Part shown: positions 42,184 through 53,327 of the stretch, piece after piece
How the letters are laid out: each line of letters begins with the position of its first letter
Numbering within the stretch: the first letter of the stretch is position 1
Source of the DNA: Aurantimonas sp036252795
Lineage (GTDB): Bacteria; Pseudomonadota; Alphaproteobacteria; Rhizobiales; Rhizobiaceae
Length of the DNA stretch: 64,000 nt
Direction of reading: 5' to 3'
Assembly (NCBI GenBank): GCA_036252795.1
Contig: DASYHY010000061.1
Location: 23,432 to 87,431, forward strand
The notes under the pieces: model-generated
Database searches by the model: none
The model's input: only the letters and a program-made list of their open reading frames with translations
What the model was told of the DNA's origin: nothing
Translations under genes and position numbers: made by a program

Positions 42184-43218
42184 CTATCCTTCCGACCGGC
42201 GGGCAGCGGCGGCCGGCACGATCGTCTCCGTGACGAGCCGGTGCAGCGCCTCGCGGTGGCCGGTCCAACCGGACGGGCTGTTCGCGTCGGAGGTGATCAC
42301 CACGGTCAGGTCGAGTTCCGGCAGGACGTAGACCATCTGTCCGCCATAGCCCCAGCCGTATCGCACGTCGTAGCCGCCGAAGCGCTCGATGAACCAGCCG
42401 TAGCCGTAGCGCCCGGCGTGGAAGCGCGACTGCGTCCGCGGCTCCCAGGAGGCCGCGATCCAGTCTTCCGGGACGATCGCCTCTCCGTCTTCGTTGCGGC
42501 CGCCATTGCGATAGAGTTCGCCGAAGGCCAGCAGCGAGCGCGGCGTCATCGCCATCTGGTTGCCGCCGAGATAGATTCCCTGCGGATCGCGCTCCCAGGC
42601 GGTGATCGACACCCCCGTGCCGCCGAGCCAGTCGCGCGCCAGTTCCAGCGTGGAGCGGCCGGTCTCGCGGGTCAGGATCGCCGACAGAAGATGCGTCGAG
42701 CCGGTGGAATAGAGCATCGGCCCGCCGGGATCGGCATCGAACGGGCGCGCCAGCGCTGCCCGCACCCAGTCGCGGCTGGCGACCCAAGTGCCATAGTTCG
42801 CGCCGGAGGTGCGGCCGAGCCCGGCCTGCATCGACAGCAGATGGCCGATCGTCACGTCATCCATGCGCGGGTCGGGTTCGGCGGGCAGCTTGTCGCGCAG
42901 GAGCGGCGCGATCTTCTGGTCGACGCCGTCAAGCACGCCTTTGTCGATGGCGATACCGACGAGAGCCGAGATGATCGACTTCGAGGCCGACTTGATGTTG
43001 GTCGACTGCGTGGTGGCATGGCCGCGGAAGCCTTCGTCCACCAGCACCTCGCCGCCCTGCGCCACCAGCAGCGTCTCGACCGGCTCGAGGCTCCGGGCGC
43101 GCTCGATCGCCGGCTGGAAGGAAGGCGTGGCCGCTGCATCCTGCGCGAAGGCGCCGGACGGAGTGAAGATCATCGTGGCGGAGATGGCGGCGAGGAAGCC
43201 GCGTCGGGAAATGCTCAT
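42184..43218 (-). CDS. Serine hydrolase of the beta-lactamase class C / penicillin-binding family, TAT-exported
   Basis: 344 residues from ATG at 43218. A twin-arginine signal (SRRGFLAAISATM) ends near AFAQ (26). The active-site S77-A-S-K80 motif lies in IKSASKSIISALVGIA; YSTGSTHLL takes the Y-x-N position and WGYGGQMVYV the third motif. It belongs to the esterase/beta-lactamase-like (COG1680) group; activity against antibiotics cannot be inferred. No start has a clear ribosome site. Confidence 0.85.
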   Translation of the reverse strand: MSISRRGFLAAISATMIFTPSGAFAQDAAATPSFQPAIERARSLEPVETLLVAQGGEVLVDEGFRGHATTQSTNIKSASKSIISALVGIAIDKGVLDGVDQKIAPLLRDKLPAEPDPRMDDVTIGHLLSMQAGLGRTSGANYGTWVASRDWVRAALARPFDADPGGPMLYSTGSTHLLSAILTRETGRSTLELARDWLGGTGVSITAWERDPQGIYLGGNQMAMTPRSLLAFGELYRNGGRNEDGEAIVPEDWIAASWEPRTQSRFHAGRYGYGWFIERFGGYDVRYGWGYGGQMVYVLPELDLTVVITSDANSPSGWTGHREALHRLVTETIVPAAAARRSEG

Positions 43219-43413
43219 CGCGGGGACATGGGGCCGCCGTCGCCGCGCGGCACCCCGCTCACCGAAAGCTGATCCGGCCCAATCGGGAGCACGATCCGGT
43301 GGATGAGCCGCAAGACATGGCCGCGACGATCCGCGAACGCGCTTCGTTTGCCGTTTGTTCATGCTTCGTCTTCTCAATGCGCGGAGATTCGGGTAGGGGT
43401 AAAGGTTAAGAGA

Positions 43414-43938
43414 ATGTTGCAGGAGCGGGTCATTCGTATCATCGGCATCGATCCGGGGCTGAGGAATACCGGCTGGGGCGTCGTCGAGATCGTCGGCAAC
43501 TCGCTGCGCTTCGTGGCCAGCGGCACGGTAAAGTCCGACGCCAAGACCGACCTCGCCACCCGCCTGAAGACGCTGCATGACGGATTGACCGCAGTGATCG
43601 GGGCGCACGCGCCGCACGAGGCGGCGGTGGAACAGACCTTCGTCAACAAGGATGCGGTCGCGACGCTGAAGCTCGGCCAGGCACGCGGCATCGCCATGCT
43701 GGTCCCGGCACTGGCGGGGCTTCCGGTGGCGGAATACGCGCCGAACGCGGTCAAGAAGACCGTCATCGGCGTCGGTCACGGCGACAAGAAGCAGATCCAC
43801 ATGATGGTGAAGGTGCTGATGCCGAAGGCGACCTTCGACAGCGACGACGCGGCCGACGCCATCGCCATCGCCATCTGCCACGGCCACCATCGGCAGTCGG
43901 CGCAGACGCGGGCAGCCCTGGCGCGAGCCCAGGCGTAA
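43414..43938 (+). CDS. ruvC: Crossover junction endodeoxyribonuclease RuvC
   Basis: 174 residues from ATG at 43414. Acidic catalytic residues are visible in IIGIDPGLRNTGWG (Asp), AAVEQTFVNKDAVATLKLGQARG (Glu), and the C-terminal DSDDAADAIAIAICHGHH (Asp pair). RuvC resolves Holliday junctions together with RuvAB encoded downstream. Confidence 0.96.
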   Translation: MLQERVIRIIGIDPGLRNTGWGVVEIVGNSLRFVASGTVKSDAKTDLATRLKTLHDGLTAVIGAHAPHEAAVEQTFVNKDAVATLKLGQARGIAMLVPALAGLPVAEYAPNAVKKTVIGVGHGDKKQIHMMVKVLMPKATFDSDDAADAIAIAICHGHHRQSAQTRAALARAQA

Positions 43939-43992
43939 GCCCTGGATGAAGCCCCGCGCCCGGACCAATGCGCCCGGACGCCGGTGTCGGGA

Positions 43993-44190
43993 TCAGTCGG
44001 CGCTACCCCTGATGTCGGACTGGCGCAGTCCGGGGATCGGCCCGTCGCTGTTCTGTCCCTCGTCGCTCTTAGCCTTTCGCATCGCCTCGTTGGCTTCCTG
44101 TGCTTCCCGGCCGGCCTGCGTTTGCGGCGTCTCGGGGTCCGCGGGGTGCTTCGCGTCCACATGGACCGGGTTCTGCGGCTTGCCGTTCAT
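43993..44190 (-). CDS. Small hydrophilic protein of unknown function
   Basis: 65 residues from ATG at 44190 with GGAAGGGC about 10 nt upstream. It is Gln/Asn/Lys/Glu-rich (NPVHVDAKHPADPETPQTQAGREAQEANEAMRKAK), with no membrane segment, and ends PIPGLRQSDIRGSAD. It is antisense-oriented between ruvC and ruvA. I do not recognise a family; coding status rests on its composition and ribosome site. Confidence 0.5.
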   Translation of the reverse strand: MNGKPQNPVHVDAKHPADPETPQTQAGREAQEANEAMRKAKSDEGQNSDGPIPGLRQSDIRGSAD

Positions 44191-44385
44191 CGCCTTGCCC
44201 TTCCGGTAGTTCCTTTCACAGGCCAACGCCTGCGCGCCGCCACGCGATCCGTGTCATTCAGCGCGCGCGTCTGTTCCTGACTTGTTCCGCTCGGCGTTTT
44301 GCGCGATAGGAACGGGGACCCCGCGCCGTTCGCCGCATCGCCGGAACGCTCGACTCTCCCATCCACCAGCCCCGGAGGCGCATCC

Positions 44386-45006
44386 TTGATCGGCAAGCTG
44401 AAGGGGACGATCGACGAGATCGGCGAGGATCACGTCCTGATCGACGTCCACGGCGTCGGCTACGTGGCGTTCTGCGGCGCGCGCACGCTGTCGGCGCTGG
44501 GCGGTGTCGGCGAAGCCGCGGTCCTGTTCATCGAGACCTATGTCCGCGAGGACATGATCCGGCTCTACGGCTTCGCCAGCGAGACCGAGCGCGGCTGGTT
44601 CCGCCTGCTCCAGAACGTGCAGGGCGTCGGCGCCAAGGTGGCGCTCGCCGTCTTGGGTACGCTCTCGACCGGCGATCTCGCCAATGCCGTGGCGCTGCAG
44701 GACAAGGCGATGGTGGCGCGCGCGCCCGGCGTCGGGCCGAAGGTAGCCGCGCGCATCGTGGCCGAACTGCGGGACAAGGCGCCGGCGTTTTCCGGCGCGG
44801 CCGACGCCGATTCCCTCAGCCTCAAGCGCGGCCTCGGCGAGGGCGTCGCACCGGCGCCGATCGCCGACGCCGTCTCCGCGCTCGTCAATCTCGGCTATCC
44901 GCGCGATCAGGCCGCCGGTGCCGTGGCGGTCGCGGTGAAGGAGGCGGGCGACGACGCCGCGTCCGCGGCGCTCATCCGCCTCGCGCTGAAGGCGCTGAGC
45001 CGGTGA
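44386..45006 (+). CDS. ruvA: Holliday junction branch migration protein RuvA
   Basis: 206 residues from a TTG at 44386 with GGAGG about 8 nt upstream. IGKLKGTIDEIGEDHVLIDVHGVGYVAFC is the OB-fold N-terminus, LLQNVQGVGAKVALAVL and VARAPGVGPKVAARIVAEL are the two helix-hairpin-helix motifs, and a C-terminal domain binds RuvB. It recognises junction DNA. Confidence 0.96.
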   Translation: MIGKLKGTIDEIGEDHVLIDVHGVGYVAFCGARTLSALGGVGEAAVLFIETYVREDMIRLYGFASETERGWFRLLQNVQGVGAKVALAVLGTLSTGDLANAVALQDKAMVARAPGVGPKVAARIVAELRDKAPAFSGAADADSLSLKRGLGEGVAPAPIADAVSALVNLGYPRDQAAGAVAVAVKEAGDDAASAALIRLALKALSR

Positions 45007-45052
45007 CCGCGCGCATTGACTTCGCCGCCGCGAGACGCGAAGCGCTCGGGGC

Positions 45053-46096
45053 ATGAGCGACAGCCGCATCATCACGCCGGAGAAGCGCGGCGAGGACCTC
45101 GACACCACGCTGCGCCCGCAGCGCCTCGACGAGTTCGTCGGCCAGGCGGCGGCACGCGCCAACCTCAAGGTGTTCATCGAGGCGGCGAAGGCGCGAGGCG
45201 AGGCGCTGGATCACGTCCTGTTCGTCGGCCCGCCGGGGCTCGGCAAGACGACGCTCGCCCAGATCATGGCGAAGGAGCTGGGCGTCAACTTCCGCGCCAC
45301 CTCCGGCCCGGTCATCGCCAAGGCCGGCGATCTCGCCGCCCTGCTCACCAACCTGGAAGAGCGCGACGTCCTGTTCATCGACGAGATCCACCGTCTCAGC
45401 CCGGCGGTCGAGGAGATCCTCTATCCCGCGATGGAGGATTTCCAGCTCGACCTGATCATCGGCGAGGGGCCGGCGGCGCGCTCGGTGAAGATCGACCTGT
45501 CGAAATTCACCCTCGTCGCCGCGACGACCCGGCTCGGCCTGCTGACGACGCCACTGCGCGACCGCTTCGGCATTCCGGTGCGGCTGAATTTCTACACGGT
45601 CGAGGAACTGGAGCACATCGTCAAGCGCGGCGCCCGGCTGATGGGGCTCGCCATGGCGGAGGAGGGCGCGCGCGAGATCGCCCGCCGGGCCCGCGGCACG
45701 CCGCGGATCGCCGGACGGCTGCTGCGCCGGGTGCGCGACTTCGCCGATGTCGCCGAGGTGCCGGTCGTCGACCGCCGCATCGCCGACGAGGCGCTGTCGC
45801 GGCTGGAGGTGGACAGTCTCGGCCTCGACCAGCTCGACCGGCGCTATCTGGATCTGATCGCCCTGAACTTCGGCGGCGGCCCGGTCGGCATCGAGACCAT
45901 CGCCGCGGCGCTGTCGGAGCCGCGCGACGCGATCGAGGACATCGTCGAGCCCTATCTGCTGCAGCAGGGCTTCCTGCAGCGCACGCCGCGCGGCCGGCTG
46001 CTGACGCAGCGCGCCTTCCAGCATCTTGGGCTGGCGGTGCCGCCGAATTGGCAGGGCTCGCAGGCGAGCCTCTTCGAGGAACCGGGCGAGGGCTGA
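45053..46096 (+). CDS. ruvB: Holliday junction branch migration ATPase RuvB
   Basis: 347 residues, with Walker A GPPGLGKTT, Walker B LFIDEIHRLS, sensor AATTRLGLLTTPLRDRFG and arginine-finger region RGTPRIAGRLLRRVRDFA. It drives branch migration with RuvA. It follows ruvA by 46 bp. Confidence 0.97.
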   Translation: MSDSRIITPEKRGEDLDTTLRPQRLDEFVGQAAARANLKVFIEAAKARGEALDHVLFVGPPGLGKTTLAQIMAKELGVNFRATSGPVIAKAGDLAALLTNLEERDVLFIDEIHRLSPAVEEILYPAMEDFQLDLIIGEGPAARSVKIDLSKFTLVAATTRLGLLTTPLRDRFGIPVRLNFYTVEELEHIVKRGARLMGLAMAEEGAREIARRARGTPRIAGRLLRRVRDFADVAEVPVVDRRIADEALSRLEVDSLGLDQLDRRYLDLIALNFGGGPVGIETIAAALSEPRDAIEDIVEPYLLQQGFLQRTPRGRLLTQRAFQHLGLAVPPNWQGSQASLFEEPGEG

Positions 46097-46100
46097 GGCG

Positions 46101-47528
<1,428 letters not shown>

Positions 47529-47876
47529 CGCGGCTCCTTGAGGTCAGGCTGCAGCAGATATGGCCGCACCCCGCCGCCGCAAGCGCCGTTCGCCCGATCT
47601 TGTGACCACCTGCCCTTGGCGACACGATAGAGCTTCTTCAGCTTCGCGGTGGCGCCGATCGTGAAAAGCGCCGGCTGGTTGCCGTAGATGGGATCACTGA
47701 CGGCGTAGAGCCACTGGCGTTCTCAAGTCGGCGGCGAGGCTTGAAAACCTTTCCTTGTGGGCGGGAAGTTACTATGGGCAACAGCCTGTAACAGCCGCAT
47801 GACACTGGCCGCCCGTCTCGGCGCCGTTCTCGAAGCGCGGATGGCGGGGCAGAAGCGCGTAACGGGAATCTCGACG
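47529..47876. other. 348-bp gap between the DUF2254 gene and ybgC
   Basis: No intact gene. On the minus strand 47590-47722 reads, in one frame and bounded upstream by a stop, QWLYAVSDPIYGNQPALF and then TIGATAKLKKLYRVAKGR. This reads like real protein but has no start, so it may be a gene remnant. The remainder contains only the divergent start regions of DUF2254 and ybgC. Confidence 0.35.
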
Positions 47877-48347
47877 ATGAGCGAAGAACTTGCGGGCCGG
47901 CTGACCGAATCCGGCCATGCGCTCAGGGTCCGCGTCTATTTCGAGGACACCGACTTTTCCGGCGTCGTCTATCACGCCCGCTACCTGCATTTCCTCGAGC
48001 GCGGCCGCTCGGATTTCCTGCGCCTCAAGGGAATCGGCCACCGCGAACTGCTTTCCGGCGCATTCGGCGCGCCGATGGCCTTTGCCGTGCGGCACATGGA
48101 GATCGACTTCCTGCGGCCGGCCCGCATCGACGACGTGCTGACGGTCGAGACGAGAACGGAGCGCCTCGGCGGCGCGCGTATCATGCTGTCGCAGCGGATC
48201 GTGCGGGAGGACGATCTTCTCGTGGCGGCCAAGGTGAAGGTCGCGGTGATCTCGCCGGACGGCAAGCCGATGCGCATGCCGCTGCGGGTGATGACGGAAC
48301 TGGCGCCGGCGGAGACTGGAGCGGCAGGGCCGCTAACCTCCTCTTAA
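47877..48347 (+). CDS. ybgC: YbgC-family acyl-CoA thioesterase
   Basis: 156 residues from ATG at 47877. The hot-dog fold signature VRVYFEDTDFSGVVYHARYLHFLERGRSDFLR contains the catalytic Asp (D in DTDFSG). It hydrolyses short or long acyl-CoA or acyl-ACP; in the tol-pal cluster it is thought to influence envelope phospholipids. It leads the tol-pal block, 198 bp before tolQ. An earlier in-frame start at 47757 is possible but has no better site. Confidence 0.9.
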   Translation: MSEELAGRLTESGHALRVRVYFEDTDFSGVVYHARYLHFLERGRSDFLRLKGIGHRELLSGAFGAPMAFAVRHMEIDFLRPARIDDVLTVETRTERLGGARIMLSQRIVREDDLLVAAKVKVAVISPDGKPMRMPLRVMTELAPAETGAAGPLTSS

Positions 48348-48545
48348 CCTTACTCGCGGATGAATGTCTCCGGGGCAGTTTGAGAAGACCGCGCCTTTCT
48401 TTCACCGGATTCGCTTGTGAAAGGGCATCAAGGGGTTAGGCGCTCGGACGGATGGCAGGTGCGCTGCTGCGGTCCGATATCGGTGAGCGGCCGGGCGTCG
48501 CCGCAAGCCTTGGCGCCACGGTTCTGAATTTCGAGGATATCTGGG

Positions 48546-49259
48546 ATGAACGGGGAAGTCGTTCAGGGGACTTTGGCGGCCGCCGGCACGGTGTCGCTCT
48601 GGGAACTCTTCTTGCACGCCGGCTTCATCGTCAAGCTGGTGATGATCGGGCTCATCGTCGCCTCGGTCTGGACCTGGGCGATCATCATCGACAAGTCGAT
48701 GCGGTACGCGCGCTTCCGGCGCCAGCTCAACAAGTTCGAGAGCAATTTCTGGTCCGGCCAGTCGCTGGAGGACCTCTACCACAACCTCTCGGAGCGCAAG
48801 ACCTCGGGCATGGGGTCGCTGTTCGTCGCGGCGATGCGCGAGTGGAAGAAGTCGTTCGAGAAAGGGGCGCGCTCGCCGATCGGCCTTCAGGCCCGCATCG
48901 AGAAGGCGATGGACGTCACCCTGGCGCGCGAGATGGACGATCTGGAATCACGCCTCGGCTTCCTGGCGACAGTCGGCTCCGCCGCGCCCTTCATCGGCCT
49001 GTTCGGCACGGTGATCGGCATCATGACGTCGTTCCAGGCGATCGCCGGCTCGCAGCAGACGAGCCTTGCCGTCGTGGCGCCGGGCATTGCCGAGGCGCTG
49101 CTGGCGACCGCGATCGGCCTCGTCGCCGCGATCCCGGCGGTCGTCGCCTACAACAAGCTGTCGGCCGACGCGGGCAAGCTGGGAATGCGCCTCGAAGCCT
49201 TCGCGGACGAGTTCTCGTCGATCCTGTCGCGTCAGATCGACGAAAAGCTCGCACGCTGA
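48546..49259 (+). CDS. tolQ: Tol-Pal system stator protein TolQ
   Basis: 237 residues, with three membrane helices (about 20-42, 130-155, 175-200) and the ExbB/TolQ motifs LGFLATVGSAAPFIGLFGTVIGIM and GIAEALLATAIGLVAAIPAVVAYN. With TolR it forms the proton channel that energises TolA. GAGGA precedes the ATG. Confidence 0.97.
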   Translation: MNGEVVQGTLAAAGTVSLWELFLHAGFIVKLVMIGLIVASVWTWAIIIDKSMRYARFRRQLNKFESNFWSGQSLEDLYHNLSERKTSGMGSLFVAAMREWKKSFEKGARSPIGLQARIEKAMDVTLAREMDDLESRLGFLATVGSAAPFIGLFGTVIGIMTSFQAIAGSQQTSLAVVAPGIAEALLATAIGLVAAIPAVVAYNKLSADAGKLGMRLEAFADEFSSILSRQIDEKLAR

Positions 49260-49291
49260 CGGCGGAACGGCGTCCGGGAAAGGGCTGAACG

Positions 49292-49744
49292 ATGGGTATG
49301 TCTGCGGGAACAGGTGGCGCGAAGAACTCGCGCCGGGGCCGTCGCCGGCGCGCTCCGCTGAGCGAGATCAACGTCACGCCGATGGTCGACGTGATGCTCG
49401 TCCTCCTGATCATCTTCATGGTCGCCGCGCCGATGCTGACGGTCGGCGTGCCCCTGGAACTGCCGGAGGCGCAGGCCAACGCGCTGAACGCCGAGACGCA
49501 GCCGATCACCATCTCGGTGCGCTCGAACGGAACCGTCTTCCTCAACGAGACCGAGGTCCCCGTAGAGGACGTCGTCGCCCAGCTGCAGGCGATCGCCACC
49601 ACCGGCTACAACGAGCGGATCTTCCTGCGCGGCGACCGCGCCACGGATTACGGCACCGTCATGCAGGTGATGGCACGCATCTCGGCGGCCGGCTTCCGCA
49701 ATATCGGGCTCGTGACCGATCCCACTGCCGCCACGCCGGCGTGA
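49292..49744 (+). CDS. tolR: Tol-Pal system stator protein TolR
   Basis: 150 residues. EINVTPMVDVMLVLLIIFMVAAPM is the ExbD/TolR membrane segment with the proton-conducting Asp (VDVML). The periplasmic domain has the LRGDRATDYGTVMQVMARISAAGF pattern. It follows tolQ by 32 bp. Confidence 0.97.
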   Translation: MGMSAGTGGAKNSRRGRRRRAPLSEINVTPMVDVMLVLLIIFMVAAPMLTVGVPLELPEAQANALNAETQPITISVRSNGTVFLNETEVPVEDVVAQLQAIATTGYNERIFLRGDRATDYGTVMQVMARISAAGFRNIGLVTDPTAATPA

Positions 49745-49754
49745 TCCGATCGCC

Positions 49755-50822
49755 ATGAAAGCCGGTCTGGTCTTCTCCACTGCGCTGCATACGGCAGTCC
49801 TGACCTGGGGGCTCTGGTCGCTCTCGGCGCCGGACCCGCTGGACGTATCGTCCGTGGAGTCGATGCCGGTGGATCTCGTGTCGATCGAGGAGTTCTCCGA
49901 GGCGGTCGCGGGCGCGAGGGAGGCGCCGCTCGCCGAGACACCTGCGCCGACGCCGACCCAAACCCCCGAGACCCTGCCGATGCCCGCCGAGAACGTCGGC
50001 GACAACGAGGTCGACCTGCCGACGCCGCCGACCCCGGTCGAGCGGCCGCGGCCGGTGGAACAGGCGGCCGCCGCGCAGCCGGCTCCCGCGCCACCCGAGC
50101 CCGCACCGGCGCCCGAACCCGAGCCCGCGCCGGTCGAGATCCCGCCACCGGTCGAGACGCCGCCGGCCGAGACGCCCGCCGACGCGACGCCGCCCGAGCC
50201 CGTCGAGGCCGATCCCGTCGAGCAGGCGATCGCCGAGGCCGAGGCGGCACCGGCCGTGCCGCCGGCACCTCGAAACGTCCCGGTTCCGGCGACGAAGCCC
50301 GCGCCGCCCCGGCCGGCCGTCGCCGAGACACGCCAGCCGGAGCGCCCGCCGGAACAGCCGCAGCCGACCGAACAGGCCGAGATCCAGACGCCGGAAGAGA
50401 GCGAGTTCGACGCGGACCAGATCGCCGCGCTGCTCAACCGGGAGCAGGCGGCCGGCGGTGGCGCGCGGCGCTCCGAGCAGCAGGCCGCTCTCGGCACGCA
50501 GCGCACCACGGGCGCCACGCTGTCGCAGAGCGAGCTCGATGCGCTGCGCGGGCAGATCCAGCGCTGCTGGTCGCCGCCCGCCGGCGTCTCGGAGGCCGGC
50601 TCGCTGCGGATATCGATCCAGCTTCGCCTCGATCCGTCCGGCGCCCTCGAGACGGTGCCGCAGATCGTCGGTGGCGGGGGCGACGGCTCGATGGTCGAGC
50701 GGATCGCCGGCGAAGCCGCGCTCCGCGCCGTCCGCCGCTGTGCGCCCTACAACCTGCCGGCCGAGAAATACGAGACCTGGGCCGACGTCATCGTGAATTT
50801 CGATCCCAGTCAGATGTTCTGA
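49755..50822 (+). CDS. tolA: Tol-Pal system protein TolA
   Basis: 355 residues. One N-terminal membrane anchor (about 4-24), then a Pro/Glu/Ala-rich periplasmic linker (about 50-230) in place of the long helix of E. coli TolA, and a C-terminal domain containing ALRGQIQRCWSPPAGVSEAGSLRISIQLRLD and AALRAVRRCAPYNLPAEKYETWADVIVNFDP with paired cysteines. It connects the TolQR motor to TolB/Pal in the outer membrane. Confidence 0.92.
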   Translation: MKAGLVFSTALHTAVLTWGLWSLSAPDPLDVSSVESMPVDLVSIEEFSEAVAGAREAPLAETPAPTPTQTPETLPMPAENVGDNEVDLPTPPTPVERPRPVEQAAAAQPAPAPPEPAPAPEPEPAPVEIPPPVETPPAETPADATPPEPVEADPVEQAIAEAEAAPAVPPAPRNVPVPATKPAPPRPAVAETRQPERPPEQPQPTEQAEIQTPEESEFDADQIAALLNREQAAGGGARRSEQQAALGTQRTTGATLSQSELDALRGQIQRCWSPPAGVSEAGSLRISIQLRLDPSGALETVPQIVGGGGDGSMVERIAGEAALRAVRRCAPYNLPAEKYETWADVIVNFDPSQMF

Positions 50823-51048
50823 TGCGGGGCTTCCACGCAACATCCGGGGCGTCGTCGGCGCAAGCTTCGGGCTGCGCCTTGGAAAACCCCGATTTGCCTG
50901 TACGACCGCGCGTCGGGAGCAGGACAGCGAACGCGGCCTTGCCGTCGTCCGTCGTCACGACACGGCGGCCGGCGAGGGCGGCGACACAACACAGGCGGCG
51001 GGCCACCAACCGGCATCGCGCCATCCGTCATCAACGGAAGGACCGAAC

Positions 51049-52359
51049 ATGAACACCATTATCAGGAGCGTCCTTGCCGCGGCCTTCGCGCTTGTCGGCG
51101 CGCTGCTCACGGTGGCGCCCGCATCCGCCGTCGTCGAGATCGACATCACCCAGGGCAACGTCCAGCCGCTCCCGATCGCGATCACCGACTTCCAGTCGCC
51201 GGACGGGCTCGGCGCGCAGATCGCCGGCGTGGTCGCGGCCGATTTGAAGCGCTCGGGCCTGTTCGCGCCGATCGAGAAGGCCGCCTTCATCCAGAAGGGC
51301 CTGACCCCGGATGTCAGCCCGACCTTCTCCGACTGGACGGTGATCAACGCGCAGGCGCTGGTTGTCGGCCGCGTTACGCCGGAAGCGGACGGGCGGCTGC
51401 GGGTGGAATTCCGCCTCTGGGACACGTTCGCCGGCCAGCAGCTGGACGGCCAGCAATTCTACACCAATCCCGATAACTGGCGCCGCGTCGCCCACATCAT
51501 CGCCGACGCGATCTACGAGCGGCTGACCGGCGAGAAGGGCTATTTCGACACCCGGATCGTCTTCGTGTCCGAGAGCGGCGCCAAGGACCAGCGGGTCAAG
51601 CGGCTCGCCATCATGGACCAGGACGGCGCCAATGTGCGGTTCCTGACGGATGGCAGCGACCTCGTGCTGACGCCGCGCTTCTCCCCGAACCGGCAGGAGG
51701 TCACCTACATGTCGTTCGGTCAGGGCGAGCCCCGCGTCTATCTCCTCCAGTTGGAGACCGGACAGCGCGAGATCGTCGGCAACTTCCCGGGCATGACCTT
51801 CTCGCCGCGCTTCTCGCCGGACGGGCAGAAGGTGATCATGAGCCTTCAGCAGGAAGGCAACGCCAACATCTACGCGATGGACCTCAGGTCCCGCGCCACC
51901 ACCCGGCTCACCAACACCGCGGCCATCGATACGTCGCCGTCCTATTCGCCGGACGGCTCGCGGATCGTGTTCGAGTCGGATCGCGGCGGGCGCCAGCAAC
52001 TCTACGTGATGAGCGCCGACGGCTCGAACCAGCAGCGCATCTCGTTCGGCGACGGCTCCTACTCCACGCCGGTGTGGTCGCCTCGCGGCGATCTGATTGC
52101 CTTCACCAAGCAGTCGGGCGGGCAGTTCCAGATCGGCGTCATGCGGCCGGACGGCTCGGGCGAGCGGATCCTCACCTCCGGCTTTCACAACGAGGGCCCG
52201 ACCTGGGCGCCGAACGGCCGGGTGCTGATGTTCTTCCGCGACGAACGGGGCGGCAGCGGCCCGCAGCTCTTTTCCATCGATCTGACCGGGTACAACGAGC
52301 AGCGGGTGCCGACGCCGGGCTACGCCTCGGATCCCGCCTGGTCGCCCTCGCTGGAGTAG
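51049..52359 (+). CDS. tolB: Tol-Pal system beta-propeller TolB
   Basis: 436 residues with a signal peptide (to about 26, ASA). The N-terminal alpha/beta domain (VEIDITQGNVQPLPIAITDF) precedes a six-bladed WD-like propeller with repeated SPxFSPDG units (TPRFSPNRQEVTYMS, SPRFSPDGQKVIMS, SPSYSPDGSRIVFESD). It is periplasmic and binds TolA and Pal. It lies 226 bp after tolA; that gap shows no feature. Confidence 0.96.
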   Translation: MNTIIRSVLAAAFALVGALLTVAPASAVVEIDITQGNVQPLPIAITDFQSPDGLGAQIAGVVAADLKRSGLFAPIEKAAFIQKGLTPDVSPTFSDWTVINAQALVVGRVTPEADGRLRVEFRLWDTFAGQQLDGQQFYTNPDNWRRVAHIIADAIYERLTGEKGYFDTRIVFVSESGAKDQRVKRLAIMDQDGANVRFLTDGSDLVLTPRFSPNRQEVTYMSFGQGEPRVYLLQLETGQREIVGNFPGMTFSPRFSPDGQKVIMSLQQEGNANIYAMDLRSRATTRLTNTAAIDTSPSYSPDGSRIVFESDRGGRQQLYVMSADGSNQQRISFGDGSYSTPVWSPRGDLIAFTKQSGGQFQIGVMRPDGSGERILTSGFHNEGPTWAPNGRVLMFFRDERGGSGPQLFSIDLTGYNEQRVPTPGYASDPAWSPSLE

Positions 52360-52594
52360 CGCTTCCCGCTCCCGGGCAGCCTCGCGCAAGCCTTGCCACC
52401 CATCATGCGCTGATCGTCGCGGAGATGCCTCCCATGGCAGCTCCGCGACCGTCGGCGCGCCTTGATCGGGCGGCAGGACGGCACGTCCCGAACGGTGCGG
52501 GGCAGCGCGGAAATCGATTGTTTTTACCGTGTGTTAAGGCTGGTCAGCGTAAACGTCGGGTAACGGGTTTCGTTTGTTTTTGAAGGAGCTGGCC

Positions 52595-53128
52595 ATGCGC
52601 CGGACGGTTTTCGGGGTTAACAGCCGCGTCGTGATGGCGCTCGCAGCAGCCTTGCTGGTCGCGGGTTGCGCCAAGAAGGACGGCCTGCCGGACAACGCCG
52701 CGGGCCTCGGCCTGGGCGGGCCGGGCGGCATGGGCGGTGGCGCCGGCGCGACCTCGCCCGGCTCGACGCAGGACTTCACGGTCAATGTCGGCGATCGCAT
52801 CTTCTTCGACACCGATTCGTCCTCGATCCGTGCCGACGCCCAGCAGACGCTGCAGCGCCAGGCGCAGTGGCTGAACCAGTATCCGCAATACGCCATCGTC
52901 GTGGAAGGTCACGCCGACGAGCGGGGCACGCGCGAATACAACCTCGCGCTGGGTGCACGGCGCGCCGCTGCCACGCGGGACTACCTCGCCCAGCTCGGCG
53001 TCCCGGCCAATCGCATGCGCACCCTGTCCTACGGCAAGGAGCGGCCGGTCGCCGTCTGCGACGACATCTCCTGCTGGTCGCAGAACCGCCGCGCCGTCAC
53101 CGCGCTGAGCGGCGCCGGCAGCAGCTGA
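52595..53128 (+). CDS. pal: Peptidoglycan-associated lipoprotein Pal
   Basis: 177 residues from ATG at 52595 (AAGGAG 8 nt upstream). Lipobox LLVAGC, then an unusual Gly-rich linker (GLGLGGPGGMGGGAGA), then OmpA-like domain with RIFFDTDSSSIRADA and VVEGHADERGTREYNLALGARRAAATRDYL. It links the outer membrane to peptidoglycan. Confidence 0.96.
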   Translation: MRRTVFGVNSRVVMALAAALLVAGCAKKDGLPDNAAGLGLGGPGGMGGGAGATSPGSTQDFTVNVGDRIFFDTDSSSIRADAQQTLQRQAQWLNQYPQYAIVVEGHADERGTREYNLALGARRAAATRDYLAQLGVPANRMRTLSYGKERPVAVCDDISCWSQNRRAVTALSGAGSS

Positions 53129-53327
53129 TCTGGCGACTTTCCTCTGCAAGATCGGCGACGGCCCTGCGGCCGTTGCCCGGATACGACAGGCAGGGCCAGC
53201 CTGGGCGGACGTCGCGTCTCGCCCAACTTTGGCCGAACTCCCCCCTTCCAAGCTAGGAAGACCCGGCTGCGGAAGGCGACGCGCGCCTCTGCGCCCGGTC
53301 TCATTCCGTCCGAGGGGATTGCTGTTC

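Noticed and set aside
42184..43968. A 594-residue minus-strand frame reaching into ruvC
   Set aside because: The upstream 250 residues are antisense to ruvC; the TAT signal at 43218 marks the true start.
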